This document shows positions 43,022-50,841 of a DNA stretch of 64,000 bases, one piece after another. Origin of the DNA: JANQIO01 sp036351375 (GTDB lineage: Bacteria > Pseudomonadota > Gammaproteobacteria > Pseudomonadales > Halieaceae); the NCBI GenBank assembly GCA_036351375.1, contig JAZBOY010000100.1, forward strand, positions 45,332 to 109,331, in the 5' to 3' direction. The notes under the pieces are model-generated. The model was not told the DNA's origin. It did no database searches and was given only the letters and a program-made list of their open reading frames with translations. The first letter of the stretch is position 1; every line of letters starts with the position of its first letter. A program made the position numbers and the translations under genes.

Positions 43022-43050
43022 AGTATAGCCGCGAACCGGGTGATGACCAA
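43022..43050 (-). promoter_or_regulatory. Candidate sigma-70 promoter of the ceramide synthase operon
   Basis: On the minus strand TTGGTC (43045-43050), 17 bases, then TATACT (43022-43027), about 40 bases upstream of the bCerS-like ATG. Confidence 0.45.
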
Positions 43051-43523
43051 ACGGTGTAGAAAAAAGAGCTTAAATAACATATAGTTGCGGCTCGCCAGCG
43101 TTAGTGGCGAGGGGATGGCGATGTAACAGAACGGAATCTGCACGCCGCACGCACCCATTATGAGACGAATCGCGTATAAAACCCCTCAATTGGCTGTCAG
43201 GCTGCCGCTGATCGATTGGTATTATTACCTATAAGTTACAGTGTTATCGGTGCTACCATTTTCGCCTATCGGGTGAGAATAACAAAAGGCCTGAGAGCAT
43301 GGCGCAAGTGGTTGTAAACGGTCGTGAAAACCGGTTCTCCGATGAGGATGCGACCACAGCAGCGCGAAAGACCACGTGGGGGCAGGAAATTGGTCTTCGA
43401 CTCTTCCGGATTTGGACCGGGAAAAGAGTTGAGGGGCCTTGTTTGATTTTGCATTGTTGACGGGGCGAGGCCTCGGCAGCAAAGCGCGGCGGGTGAACCG
43501 CCAAAAATGAGGGGGATTCATTT
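43051..43523. other. Long AT-richer spacer ahead of the acyl-ACP synthetase gene
   Basis: About 470 bases without a confident gene, clearly lower in G+C than the flanks. It holds a hairpin with 7-bp arms (CTCGCCA 43091-43097 / TGGCGAG 43105-43111), a CGTATAAAAC stretch near 43175 and a CTATAAGTT near 43229, but no good -35 partner was found for either. A 53-codon reading frame (43299-43460) is listed separately. The spacer must contain the promoter of the acyl-ACP synthetase operon and perhaps a regulated leader. Confidence 0.5.
43299..43460 (+). CDS. Possible 53-residue small protein
   Basis: An ATG-started frame (MAQVVVNGRENRFSDEDATT at the start) that ends 63 bases before the acyl-ACP synthetase start. 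A GAGAG lies close upstream of the ATG. The peptide is soluble, basic and charged, with no signal or membrane segment and no recognised family. It lies in an AT-richer spacer where chance frames are short. Weak candidate only. Confidence 0.25.
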   Translation: MAQVVVNGRENRFSDEDATTAARKTTWGQEIGLRLFRIWTGKRVEGPCLILHC

Positions 43524-45293
43524 TTGCAACCTAACGCTACGCCGACGAACCACGACCTGGCATTCCGCGCGGCAGACTTCGACACGCTGACCGATGCGCT
43601 GGACTATGCTGCTCAAGGCGAAACCGGCTCGAACTTCTACACCGGTCGCGGCAAGATCTACGCCAGCATCCCCTACGCTGACCTGCGCAAGCAATCGCAG
43701 GTCCTGGCGCGCAAACTGCTGGGCCTGGGTCTGCACAAGGGCGACCGGGTTGCCCTGGTTGCCGAAACCGACCCCGAGTTCATCCGCTTCTTCTACGCCT
43801 GCCAGTACGCCGGCCTGATCCCCGTTGCACTGCCGGCCTCCGTCAAGATAGGCGCCCACAGCGCCTACGTGGCACAGCTGCAGCGGCTACTGGAAGCGAG
43901 CGATGCCGCTATCGGCGTTGCCTCCGAGGGCTACCTGCCCTTCCTACAGGAAGCCAGTGAAGATCTGCCCATACGCATGGTGGAGGAGCCCGAGGCCTTC
44001 CACGCGCTGCCGGACACCGGCCAGGCACTGCCCGAGATCAAGCCCACGGATATCGCCTATATCCAGTACACCTCTGGCAGCACCCGGTTCCCGCGCGGCG
44101 TGGTGATTGAGCACCGCACCGCCATGGCGAACCTGCAGGCCATCATGCAGGGCCTGGCCATGAGCCCGGATGATCGCATGATGTCCTGGCTGCCCTACTA
44201 CCACGATATGGGCCTGGTCGGCTTTGTGCTGGTGCCCATGTCCGCCCAGGTCTCCATCGACTACCTGGACACTCGCGAATTTGCCATGCGCCCGCGCCAG
44301 TGGCTGAACCTGATGACCAACACCCGCGCCACCATCTCGTTTGCGCCGTCATTCGGTTACGACCTGTGCGCGCGCCGCGTGCGGCCCGGCGATATCGAAC
44401 AGTACGATCTGAGCGCCTGGCGCGTGGCCGGCATCGGCGCGGAGATGATCCGCCCGCAAACCCTGGAGCACTTCGCCGACATGCTCGAGCCCGCGGGTTT
44501 TGATCGCCGTGCCTTCCTGGCCTGTTACGGCATGGCCGAGTGCACCCTGGGCATCAGCTTTTCGCCGCTCAACACCGGTTTCACCACCCACCACATCGAC
44601 AGCGACCACCTCGCAGATCATCACAAGGCGGTACTGCTCGATGAATCAGAGAACAGCAGCCGCGGGCGCCACTTTGTGAACTGTGGTTTCCCGCTGCCCG
44701 GCTTTGAGGTGGAAGTCCGCGACGACGATGGCAAGGCCCTGCCTGACTGGCACAGCGGCGTCATTTACCTGCGCGGACCCAGCGTGATGTCGGGCTACTT
44801 CGGCCTGCCGGAGGAAACCAGTCACGCACTCTGCGAAGACGGCTGGCTCAACACCGGCGACATCGGCTATCTGGCAGACGGCATCATCACCATTACCGGC
44901 CGCAAGAAAGACCTCATCATCATCCACGGCCGCAACATCTGGCCCCAGGACCTGGAGCACATCGCCGAGTCCCAGCCCGAGGTACGGGTGGGTGACGCAC
45001 TGGCCTTCTCGGCTCCCGACCACGAGGGCGACGAGCTCTGCGTACTGGTCGTGCAGTGCCGTGAAACTGACCCCAACAAGCGCAGCAACCTGGTTCGTCG
45101 CCTGACGGCCCTGGTGCGCATGGAGCTCAGCCTCGACTGCTACGTGGAGCTGGTGGCGCCGCATTCACTGCCGCGGACCTCCTCCGGCAAGCTGTCGCGC
45201 TCCAAGGCGCGCCAGGACTTCATTGCCGCCCACGACGACGAGCGCCTCAACGCGGTGGCCGAGGAAGTGCGCCTCAGGGTAGCCACGGCCTAA
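43524..45293 (+). CDS. Acyl-ACP synthetase / fatty acyl-AMP ligase (AasR-like)
   Basis: A 589-residue adenylate-forming enzyme. The P-loop YTSGSTRFPRGVVIEH, YHDMGLVGFVLVPM, ACYGMAECTLGISFS, the hinge NTGDIGYLADG and the late catalytic lysine region LPRTSSGKLSRSKAR are all present. The YTSGSTRFPRGV form is that of fatty acyl-AMP ligases, which load carrier proteins rather than CoA. The start is TTG at 43524 with GAGGGGG 8 bases upstream. The next gene is the ceramide reductase-like gene. In Caulobacter a homologous enzyme charges the sphingolipid ACP. Confidence 0.85.
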   Translation: MQPNATPTNHDLAFRAADFDTLTDALDYAAQGETGSNFYTGRGKIYASIPYADLRKQSQVLARKLLGLGLHKGDRVALVAETDPEFIRFFYACQYAGLIPVALPASVKIGAHSAYVAQLQRLLEASDAAIGVASEGYLPFLQEASEDLPIRMVEEPEAFHALPDTGQALPEIKPTDIAYIQYTSGSTRFPRGVVIEHRTAMANLQAIMQGLAMSPDDRMMSWLPYYHDMGLVGFVLVPMSAQVSIDYLDTREFAMRPRQWLNLMTNTRATISFAPSFGYDLCARRVRPGDIEQYDLSAWRVAGIGAEMIRPQTLEHFADMLEPAGFDRRAFLACYGMAECTLGISFSPLNTGFTTHHIDSDHLADHHKAVLLDESENSSRGRHFVNCGFPLPGFEVEVRDDDGKALPDWHSGVIYLRGPSVMSGYFGLPEETSHALCEDGWLNTGDIGYLADGIITITGRKKDLIIIHGRNIWPQDLEHIAESQPEVRVGDALAFSAPDHEGDELCVLVVQCRETDPNKRSNLVRRLTALVRMELSLDCYVELVAPHSLPRTSSGKLSRSKARQDFIAAHDDERLNAVAEEVRLRVATA

Positions 45294-45316
45294 CACGCCA
45301 GGATGGCGTAGCAGGC

Positions 45317-46240
45317 GTGGGCAGACAGGTTGCGCTGACCGGCGCGACAGGCTTTATCGGACAATCCCTCTGTGCGCTTCTTATGGAGCGCGGCTACTCT
45401 GTGCGCGCGCTGGTGCGCAGCCGCGAGAAAGCCGCTCGCCTGCCCTCCGGTATAGAACCCAATCCCGGCTCCCTGCAGGACCCTGCCAGCCTCGAGTGCC
45501 TGCTGGAAGGCGCAGATGCCGTCATCCATCTCGCAGGCAGCGTGCGCGGCAACAGCGAAGCCGAGTTCATGGCAGTCAACCGCGCCGGCACCGAGGCGCT
45601 GCTGGCCGCGGCAGAGAGTGTTGCGCCGGCGGCGCGTTTCCTGCACGTATCCTCACTGGCGGCGCGCGAACCGCAGCTGTCCTGGTACTCCCTCAGCAAG
45701 CGCGCCGGCGAGGAACGGGTCATGGCCAGCGGGCTGGACTGGATCGTGTTGCGACCGCCGGCGATCTACGGCCCCGGCGACGAAGAGATGCGCGCCATCT
45801 TCGACTGGATGGCGCGGGGCATCGCCCTGGTACCGGGTGCGATCGAGTCTCGCACCTCGCTGCTGCACGTGGATGACCTGGTGCGGGCACTCGAAGCCTG
45901 CCTCGACCGCCGGGTGGCGACGGGCCAGGTGTTTGAACTGGGGGATGACAAGAGCGGCGGCTACGACTGGCGCGAGATGGCCACGATTGCCGGTGCCGTC
46001 TACGGACGCGACGTCCGACTGTGGCCGGTTCCCGCGGCCCTGCTCAACACGGTAGCCGCGCTCTCCCTGGGCCTGGGACGCCTGACCGGCCGCTCCGCCA
46101 TGCTGACACCGCCAAAGCTCAGGGAGCTGCGCTTCGAGAACTGGGTGGCCGACAATCGAGCGATCACCGAGGCCACCGGCTGGATGCCGCGTATCAGCCT
46201 GCACGACGGCCTGCTGGCACTGGCAGACGCGGCACTTTGA
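45317..46240 (+). CDS. NAD(P)-dependent epimerase/dehydratase family (CerR-like reductase)
   Basis: A 307-residue extended short-chain dehydrogenase. The cofactor motif is ALTGATGFIGQSLC, and the catalytic YxxxK is Y124-SLS-K128 in SWYSLSKRAGEER. GPGDEEMRAIFDWMARG and LLHVDDLVRALEACLD are typical of the family. In Caulobacter, CerR of this type reduces the 3-keto group in ceramide synthesis. Substrate cannot be proved from sequence, but this gene is 23 bases after the acyl-ACP synthetase gene in the ceramide block. Confidence 0.78.
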   Translation: MGRQVALTGATGFIGQSLCALLMERGYSVRALVRSREKAARLPSGIEPNPGSLQDPASLECLLEGADAVIHLAGSVRGNSEAEFMAVNRAGTEALLAAAESVAPAARFLHVSSLAAREPQLSWYSLSKRAGEERVMASGLDWIVLRPPAIYGPGDEEMRAIFDWMARGIALVPGAIESRTSLLHVDDLVRALEACLDRRVATGQVFELGDDKSGGYDWREMATIAGAVYGRDVRLWPVPAALLNTVAALSLGLGRLTGRSAMLTPPKLRELRFENWVADNRAITEATGWMPRISLHDGLLALADAAL

Positions 46241-46342
46241 CACGAAATTCGCGGCCCGCCGGGCGCGCGCATTCGTTATAATAAGGTCTTGATTTTTTTC
46301 TATTTTTCACACGCTCGCTGACAGCAGAATACGACCACCGGC
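46241..46342 (+). promoter_or_regulatory. Spacer with TATAAT, possible internal promoter
   Basis: A perfect -10 hexamer TATAAT (46277-46282) is followed by an AT-rich stretch with T-runs up to the acyltransferase ATG. No -35 at normal spacing is seen. A TTGACA at 46237-46242 is 34 bases away and does not count. It could be an activator-dependent promoter for the three following genes. Confidence 0.3.
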
Positions 46343-47317
46343 ATGGCAGAATTCATCCTCGGCAGCCCCCTGCGCAAGCTCGCGCGCCGTCACCCGCCCC
46401 TGCAGCGGGCGCTGTGGCGTGCCGACTTCGTGTTCGTCTGGGTGCTGGTCAAGCTATTCACCCTGCTGCCGGTGGACTTTGCCTCGCGGCTGGGCCGGCG
46501 CGTGGGTCGCTGGATCGGGCCGCGCATGAAGCGCAAGACAGCGATCTTCCGGGAAAACCTCGCGGTGGCTTTCCCGGAGCTGGACGATGCCGTGCTGGAT
46601 ACGCTGGTGGTTGACGCATGGGGGGCAGCCGGCCGTGTGCTGGCCGAGTACCCACACCTGGGCACCATTCTCAAAGACGAACAGCGGCTGGAGATTGTCA
46701 TCAAGGAGCCTGGCTTCACCCGGCCCTGCGTGGTAGTTACCGCCCATGTCTGCAACTGGGAGGTGGTGTGTTCGGCCATGGCGCGACTGGATATGCCCAA
46801 TGCGAGCCTCTACTCTCCGCCGACCAACCCCTACCTCGACAAGATGCTGCTCGACAGCCGCCAGGCCCTGAGCTGTGAGCTGCTCTCACGGGACAACAGC
46901 GCCCGGCTGCTGATGCGGGCCCTCAAGCAGGGCCGCACCGCCGGCGCCGTGATGGACCGCCGCGTCGATGAGGGTCAGCCCATTCCGTTCTTCGGCCGCG
47001 ACAAGCTGAGCACACTGATGCCCGCCAAGCTGGCCCTGAAGCACGCCTGCGACTTCGTCCCCGTCCAGGTGGAGCGGCTCAAGGATGCCCGCTACCGTGT
47101 CACCTTTCACGCGCCGATTCGTCCCACCGACCTCACCTTGAGCGAGACCGAGCAGGCGGTGGATATGACGACGCAATTACATCAACATTTCGAAGCCTGG
47201 ATCCGCCAGCACCCGGAGGACTGGTTTGCCTCCAAGCGGCTCTGGGACAAACAGAAAACTTCCGCCCCCGCCAATCCGGCCAGAGGCGACACCGGTATAG
47301 ACAGCTATGCAGCCTGA
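46343..47317 (+). CDS. LpxL-family lipid acyltransferase (copy 1)
   Basis: A 324-residue inner-membrane acyltransferase of the LpxL/HtrB family, which adds secondary acyl chains to lipid A. An N-terminal membrane segment is followed by KRKTAIFRENLAVAFPELD, the catalytic HxxxxE as H135-VCNW-E140 in TAHVCNWEV, and AVMDRRVDEGQPIPFFGR. It is followed by a fatty-acid hydroxylase gene overlapping it by 11 bases, so the acyl acceptor could be lipid A or a sphingolipid (inference). Confidence 0.83.
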   Translation: MAEFILGSPLRKLARRHPPLQRALWRADFVFVWVLVKLFTLLPVDFASRLGRRVGRWIGPRMKRKTAIFRENLAVAFPELDDAVLDTLVVDAWGAAGRVLAEYPHLGTILKDEQRLEIVIKEPGFTRPCVVVTAHVCNWEVVCSAMARLDMPNASLYSPPTNPYLDKMLLDSRQALSCELLSRDNSARLLMRALKQGRTAGAVMDRRVDEGQPIPFFGRDKLSTLMPAKLALKHACDFVPVQVERLKDARYRVTFHAPIRPTDLTLSETEQAVDMTTQLHQHFEAWIRQHPEDWFASKRLWDKQKTSAPANPARGDTGIDSYAA

Positions 47318-47954
47318 GACGCAACAGAAACAGCCACACCAGTCGATTCGCCTGTTCGAGAACGACACTCTCGAGCGGCTCTCCCATGTACACCCGATTA
47401 CTCCCCTGCTGTTCTGGAGCCCGGTGGCCGCGTGGTTGCTGTGGCGCAGCCTAACCCTGCACAGCTTCGGCGCCGGCGCACTGCTGGCGATGGCGGTGGC
47501 GGGCATGTTCGCCTGGACCCTGGCCGAGTACCTGCTGCACCGCTTCGTGTTCCACTTCCCGGCGAAGAGCCGCATTGGCAAGTGGTTTGTGTTCATCTTC
47601 CACGGCAATCACCACCACGATCCCAAGGACAAGACCCGGCTGGTCATGCCGCCCGCGGGAGGTGTGCCGATCATGGCACTGCTGTACCTGCTGTTTGGAA
47701 TGGTCATTCCGCAGCCGTGGCTGGAGCCGTTCTTTGCCTTTTTCATCATCGGTTACCTGTGCTACGACTACATCCACTACGCTACCCATCACTTCCCGAT
47801 GCGCAGCCCGGTGGCCAAGTACCTCAAACACTACCACCTGAAGCATCACTTCTCCGGCGAGGGGGGTCGCTACGGCGTCAGCTCGCCACTCTGGGACCAC
47901 GTGTTCGGCACCCGGCCCGACCTGAACCAGCAGCGGCCCGCCAGCCAGGCCTGA
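47307..47954 (+). CDS. FA2H/Scs7-type fatty acid hydroxylase
   Basis: A 215-residue four-helix membrane di-iron hydroxylase. Histidine clusters are in YLLHRFVFHF, FHGNHHHDPKD, YIHYATHHFP and KHYHLKHHFSGEGGRYG, followed by VSSPLWDHVFGT. This is the pattern of the eukaryotic sphingolipid fatty acid 2-hydroxylase family, here without the cytochrome b5 domain. It sits between two LpxL-like genes just after the ceramide genes. Hydroxylation of the N-acyl chain of a ceramide is the likely role (inference); a lipid A acyl chain is the alternative. Confidence 0.83.
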   Translation: MQPETQQKQPHQSIRLFENDTLERLSHVHPITPLLFWSPVAAWLLWRSLTLHSFGAGALLAMAVAGMFAWTLAEYLLHRFVFHFPAKSRIGKWFVFIFHGNHHHDPKDKTRLVMPPAGGVPIMALLYLLFGMVIPQPWLEPFFAFFIIGYLCYDYIHYATHHFPMRSPVAKYLKHYHLKHHFSGEGGRYGVSSPLWDHVFGTRPDLNQQRPASQA

Positions 47955-47973
47955 CCCGACCGCGTCGCAGACC

Positions 47974-48903
47974 ATGCCTGAGTACTACCTGGTACCCAAG
48001 CGCGCGGCTCGCGCCTGGCCGTGGCTGGGCCGAAGCGTGCAGTGGCTCGAAGCGCGCCTGTTCCGGGCCGTGTTTTGGCTGCTCGATCGCCTGTCACCGG
48101 AACGTGCCAGCGCCTGGGGCGCCGCCCTGTTCGGCTGGTTGGGCCCCTACTCCGACAAGGCCCGCAAGGCGGACATCAACCTGTCGATCGCGTTTCCCGA
48201 GCAAACGGAGAACTGGCGCCAGCAGCAGGTGCGCGGCATCTTCCGCAGCCTTGGCAAGTCCGCCGGCGAGCTCATCAAGCTCGGGCAGATCTGGCGCGAG
48301 CACGAGCAGCGACTGGAATTCGAGATAGCACCGGCGGCACGCTCGGCGCTGGAGTCAGGCAAGGGCGCGGTGTTCGTAACTGCCCATATCGGCCCCTGGC
48401 AGCTGACCAACCTGGTGTCGCTGCATATGGACCTTGAGATCAGCACCATCTACGCGCCGGAATCCAATGCCGCCCTGCGCGAGCAGATGCTGATGCTGCG
48501 CGAGTCCTTCGGCGTGAACCTGATTCCCTCGGACGCCGGTGCCCGGCCGCTGCTGCGCGAGCTCAATGCCGGGCGCTGCATCGGTATGGCCATGGACACC
48601 CGCCTGGATACCGGCGTGCTGATCCCCTTTTTCGGGCGCGAGGCGTTGACCAATACCACCGCCGCCCGGCTGGCACTGAAAACCGGCACCACCCTGCTGC
48701 CGATCCGCGCCGAGCGGCTTGGCAAGGCCCGCTACAAGGTGACGGTCTACGACCCGGTGGCAGCGCCTGAGGAAGGCGACACCGATGCGCGCGCCATCGC
48801 CATGACTGAGGCGGTGCACCACCACTTCGAACAGTGGATCAGCGAGCAGCCGGACCAGTGGATTTGCCTGAAAAGGCGCTGGCCCAAAGCCCACAAACTC
48901 TGA
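47974..48903 (+). CDS. LpxL-family lipid acyltransferase (copy 2, altered active site)
   Basis: A 309-residue LpxL-family protein with the usual N-terminal membrane anchor, NLSIAFPEQTENW and AMDTRLDTGVLIPFFGREA. In the HxxxxE/D catalytic motif the histidine is at 138 (TAHIGPWQL) but the acidic residue is Gln143. The charge relay is therefore probably altered, and activity is uncertain. It ends the acyltransferase-hydroxylase-acyltransferase run and faces zapE across a large inverted repeat. Confidence 0.8.
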   Translation: MPEYYLVPKRAARAWPWLGRSVQWLEARLFRAVFWLLDRLSPERASAWGAALFGWLGPYSDKARKADINLSIAFPEQTENWRQQQVRGIFRSLGKSAGELIKLGQIWREHEQRLEFEIAPAARSALESGKGAVFVTAHIGPWQLTNLVSLHMDLEISTIYAPESNAALREQMLMLRESFGVNLIPSDAGARPLLRELNAGRCIGMAMDTRLDTGVLIPFFGREALTNTTAARLALKTGTTLLPIRAERLGKARYKVTVYDPVAAPEEGDTDARAIAMTEAVHHHFEQWISEQPDQWICLKRRWPKAHKL

Positions 48904-48914
48904 GTGCCGAACGC

Positions 48915-49031
48915 AAGCGCCTCAGGCGGCGCGAGCCGGCGTTAAAGCCCTGCTCGGGATGCTCATTTACTGGCGTGTAAATTCCGCTCCCTCCCAGGGC
49001 TTTGCCTTGGCTCGCACCACCTGAGACGCTT
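48915..49031. repeat. Nested inverted repeat between convergent genes
   Basis: An imperfect inverted repeat has arms of about 37 bp at 48915-48952 and 48995-49031 (left arm starts AAGCGCCTCAGGCGG, right arm is its near-complement). Inside it a second hairpin, ATTTAC-tggcgt-GTAAAT, lies at 48965-48982. The whole lies between the convergent lpxL-like and zapE genes and could serve as a bidirectional terminator. It resembles a dispersed repeat element more than a simple terminator. Confidence 0.8.
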
Positions 49032-49035
49032 GCAG

Positions 49036-50160
49036 CTATGCACGGTGGGAACGGGCGAGGTACTCCTGCGACTGCATCTCCTGCAGTCGGCTCTGGGTAC
49101 GCTGGAACTCGAATTCCAGGCGCCCGCCTGAATACAGCTCCAGGATCGGCACCTCCGCCGACAGGATCAGCTTGACGTTGCGGTCGTAGAACTCGTCCAC
49201 CAGGTTGATAAAGCGCCGCGCCTGGTCGTCCATGGCGGCGTCCATCTTCGGCACGTTGCCGATCAGTACCGCGTGGTAGATGCGGGCAATTTCGATGTAA
49301 TCGTTCTGGCTGCGCGGCCCGTCGCAGAGCTCGGCAAATTCAAACCACACCACGTCGTCCGCCACCCAGCGGCTGCTGAGGAAGCGCCCATTGATCTGCA
49401 GCCGCTCCCACTGCTTGCCGGCCTCCGGCGCCAGGCTCTCGAAACTCTTCAGCAGGCTGGCATTGGCGCTGTCGTCCAGTGGCGTGTGGTATAGCTCGGC
49501 CCGCTGCAGGGCCCGCAGTCGATAGTCGATGCCGGCATCGACGTTGATCACTTCGGTATGGCGCTTCACCAGGTCGATAGCCGGCAGGAAGCGCTGCCGC
49601 TGCAGGCCGTCCTTGTAGAGCTCGTCGGGCACGATATTGGAAGTCGCCACCAGGGTCACTCCGCGTGCAAACAGCGCCTGCATGAGGCTGCCGAGTATCA
49701 TCGCGTCGGTGATATCCGAGACGAAAAACTCGTCAAAGCACAGCACCCTCGCCTCGCCCGCGAGGCGGTCGGCGATGATCTCCAGGGGGTTGGGCTCGCC
49801 TTCCAGCTCGGTCAGCTCAGCGTGCACACGCTGCATGAAGCGGTGGAAGTGAATCCGCAGCTTGCGGCGGAAGGGCAGGCAGTCGTGGAAATTATCGACC
49901 AGGTAGGTCTTGCCGCGGCCCACCCCGCCCCACAGATACAACCCGCGGATGAGCACAGGCCGTTCACCCCGCCAGCGATACCAGGCGCGCTGCAGGCTGG
50001 TGCGCCGCTCCAGCACGGCTTCGGCGGCCACCAGCTGGTGATAGAGCGCATCCAGCTTTTCCACCGCGGCGCGCTGGGCCGGATCCTCCTGGAAACCTTC
50101 CCGCTGCAGATCCTGCGCGTAGCGCTGCAGGGGGCTGATTGGGAGCGAGCCACTAGTCAT
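49036..50160 (-). CDS. zapE: ZapE, AFG1-like cell-division ATPase
   Basis: A 374-residue AAA-like ATPase that affects FtsZ bundling under stress in E. coli. Walker A is in LYLWGGVGRGKTYL, Walker B in LCFDEFFVSDITDA, sensor region VATSNIVPDELYKDG. These all match the AFG1/ZapE family. It is divergent from zapG, a usual neighbour arrangement in gammaproteobacteria. No membrane segment is seen. Confidence 0.94.
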   Translation of the reverse strand: MTSGSLPISPLQRYAQDLQREGFQEDPAQRAAVEKLDALYHQLVAAEAVLERRTSLQRAWYRWRGERPVLIRGLYLWGGVGRGKTYLVDNFHDCLPFRRKLRIHFHRFMQRVHAELTELEGEPNPLEIIADRLAGEARVLCFDEFFVSDITDAMILGSLMQALFARGVTLVATSNIVPDELYKDGLQRQRFLPAIDLVKRHTEVINVDAGIDYRLRALQRAELYHTPLDDSANASLLKSFESLAPEAGKQWERLQINGRFLSSRWVADDVVWFEFAELCDGPRSQNDYIEIARIYHAVLIGNVPKMDAAMDDQARRFINLVDEFYDRNVKLILSAEVPILELYSGGRLEFEFQRTQSRLQEMQSQEYLARSHRA

Positions 50161-50296
50161 GGCCGCTCACTTTAGCGAGCCGCATGAGGCCGCGCAATGC
50201 AGGCGAAGCCAGCCGTTGCGCGTTCTGCCGGCAAGGGGTGATGCACCCGCAGGGAAGCCGCTATACTGGCGGCAGCAGTCAACGCGAGGTGTGAAC

Positions 50297-50827
50297 GTGT
50301 ACGAATTGAGCAGTCTCCTGATGACCGCGCTGATCGCCCTGGTGGTCGGCGGCGGGCTGGGCGCCCTGGTGGCGCGTCGCTATTCCTTTGACGGGCGCAA
50401 GCAGCGCGAACTGGAGCGCAGTGTCGACAAGCTGCTCCAGCAGCAGAAAGACTACCAGCATGAAGTGGTGGAGCATTTTACCGACACCGCCAAGCTGCTC
50501 AACAACCTGGCCGAGAGCTACCGCGACGTCCACAACCACCTGGCCACCGGCGCCAGCCAGCTGTGCGCCGATGAGGCCGGCTCCATCCTGCGGGCGATCC
50601 CCGAGGGCAGCCTGGCCCAGGTCACCTCGTCCCAGGAGCCGCAATCCGTACAGCCGCCGCTGGACTACGCGCCCAAGGCGTCACCCTTCGCCACCGGCAC
50701 CCTCAACGAGGAGTTTGGCCTGGACAAGAGCCGCCCGGTGGGGCCGGATTTCGTGGCATCGGAGCCCGCGATTGTCGAGGAGCCTGCCGTCGCCGAAGAG
50801 CGCGAGGACGTCGAAAAAAGCGCCTGA
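50297..50827 (+). CDS. zapG: ZapG (YhcB, DUF1043) envelope coordination protein
   Basis: A 176-residue bitopic inner-membrane protein with an N-terminal helix (LLMTALIALVVGGGLGALVA), a coiled-coil region with RKQRELERSVDKLLQQQKDY, VVEHFTDTAKLLNNLAESYRD and an acidic low-complexity tail. YhcB/ZapG links cell division and envelope synthesis. The GTG at 50297 has GAGG 8 bases upstream; GTG 50291 is a close alternative. A TATACT hexamer (50262-50267) lies upstream but without a clear -35. Confidence 0.9.
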   Translation: MYELSSLLMTALIALVVGGGLGALVARRYSFDGRKQRELERSVDKLLQQQKDYQHEVVEHFTDTAKLLNNLAESYRDVHNHLATGASQLCADEAGSILRAIPEGSLAQVTSSQEPQSVQPPLDYAPKASPFATGTLNEEFGLDKSRPVGPDFVASEPAIVEEPAVAEEREDVEKSA

Positions 50828-50841
50828 CGGCGACCTGTTCT

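Noticed and set aside
43225..43585. Several overlapping minus-strand open frames in the spacer before the acyl-ACP synthetase
   Set aside because: They lack a ribosome-binding site and any recognised family, and they overlap the start of a real gene.
46237..46282. TTGACA and TATAAT as a promoter for the acyltransferase gene
   Set aside because: The boxes are 34 bases apart, twice the allowed spacing; only the TATAAT is kept as a weak feature.
14682..48903. Prophage or integrative element
   Set aside because: No integrase, transposase, tRNA boundary or attachment repeat was seen, and base composition is like the flanks. The term island here means a functional block only.
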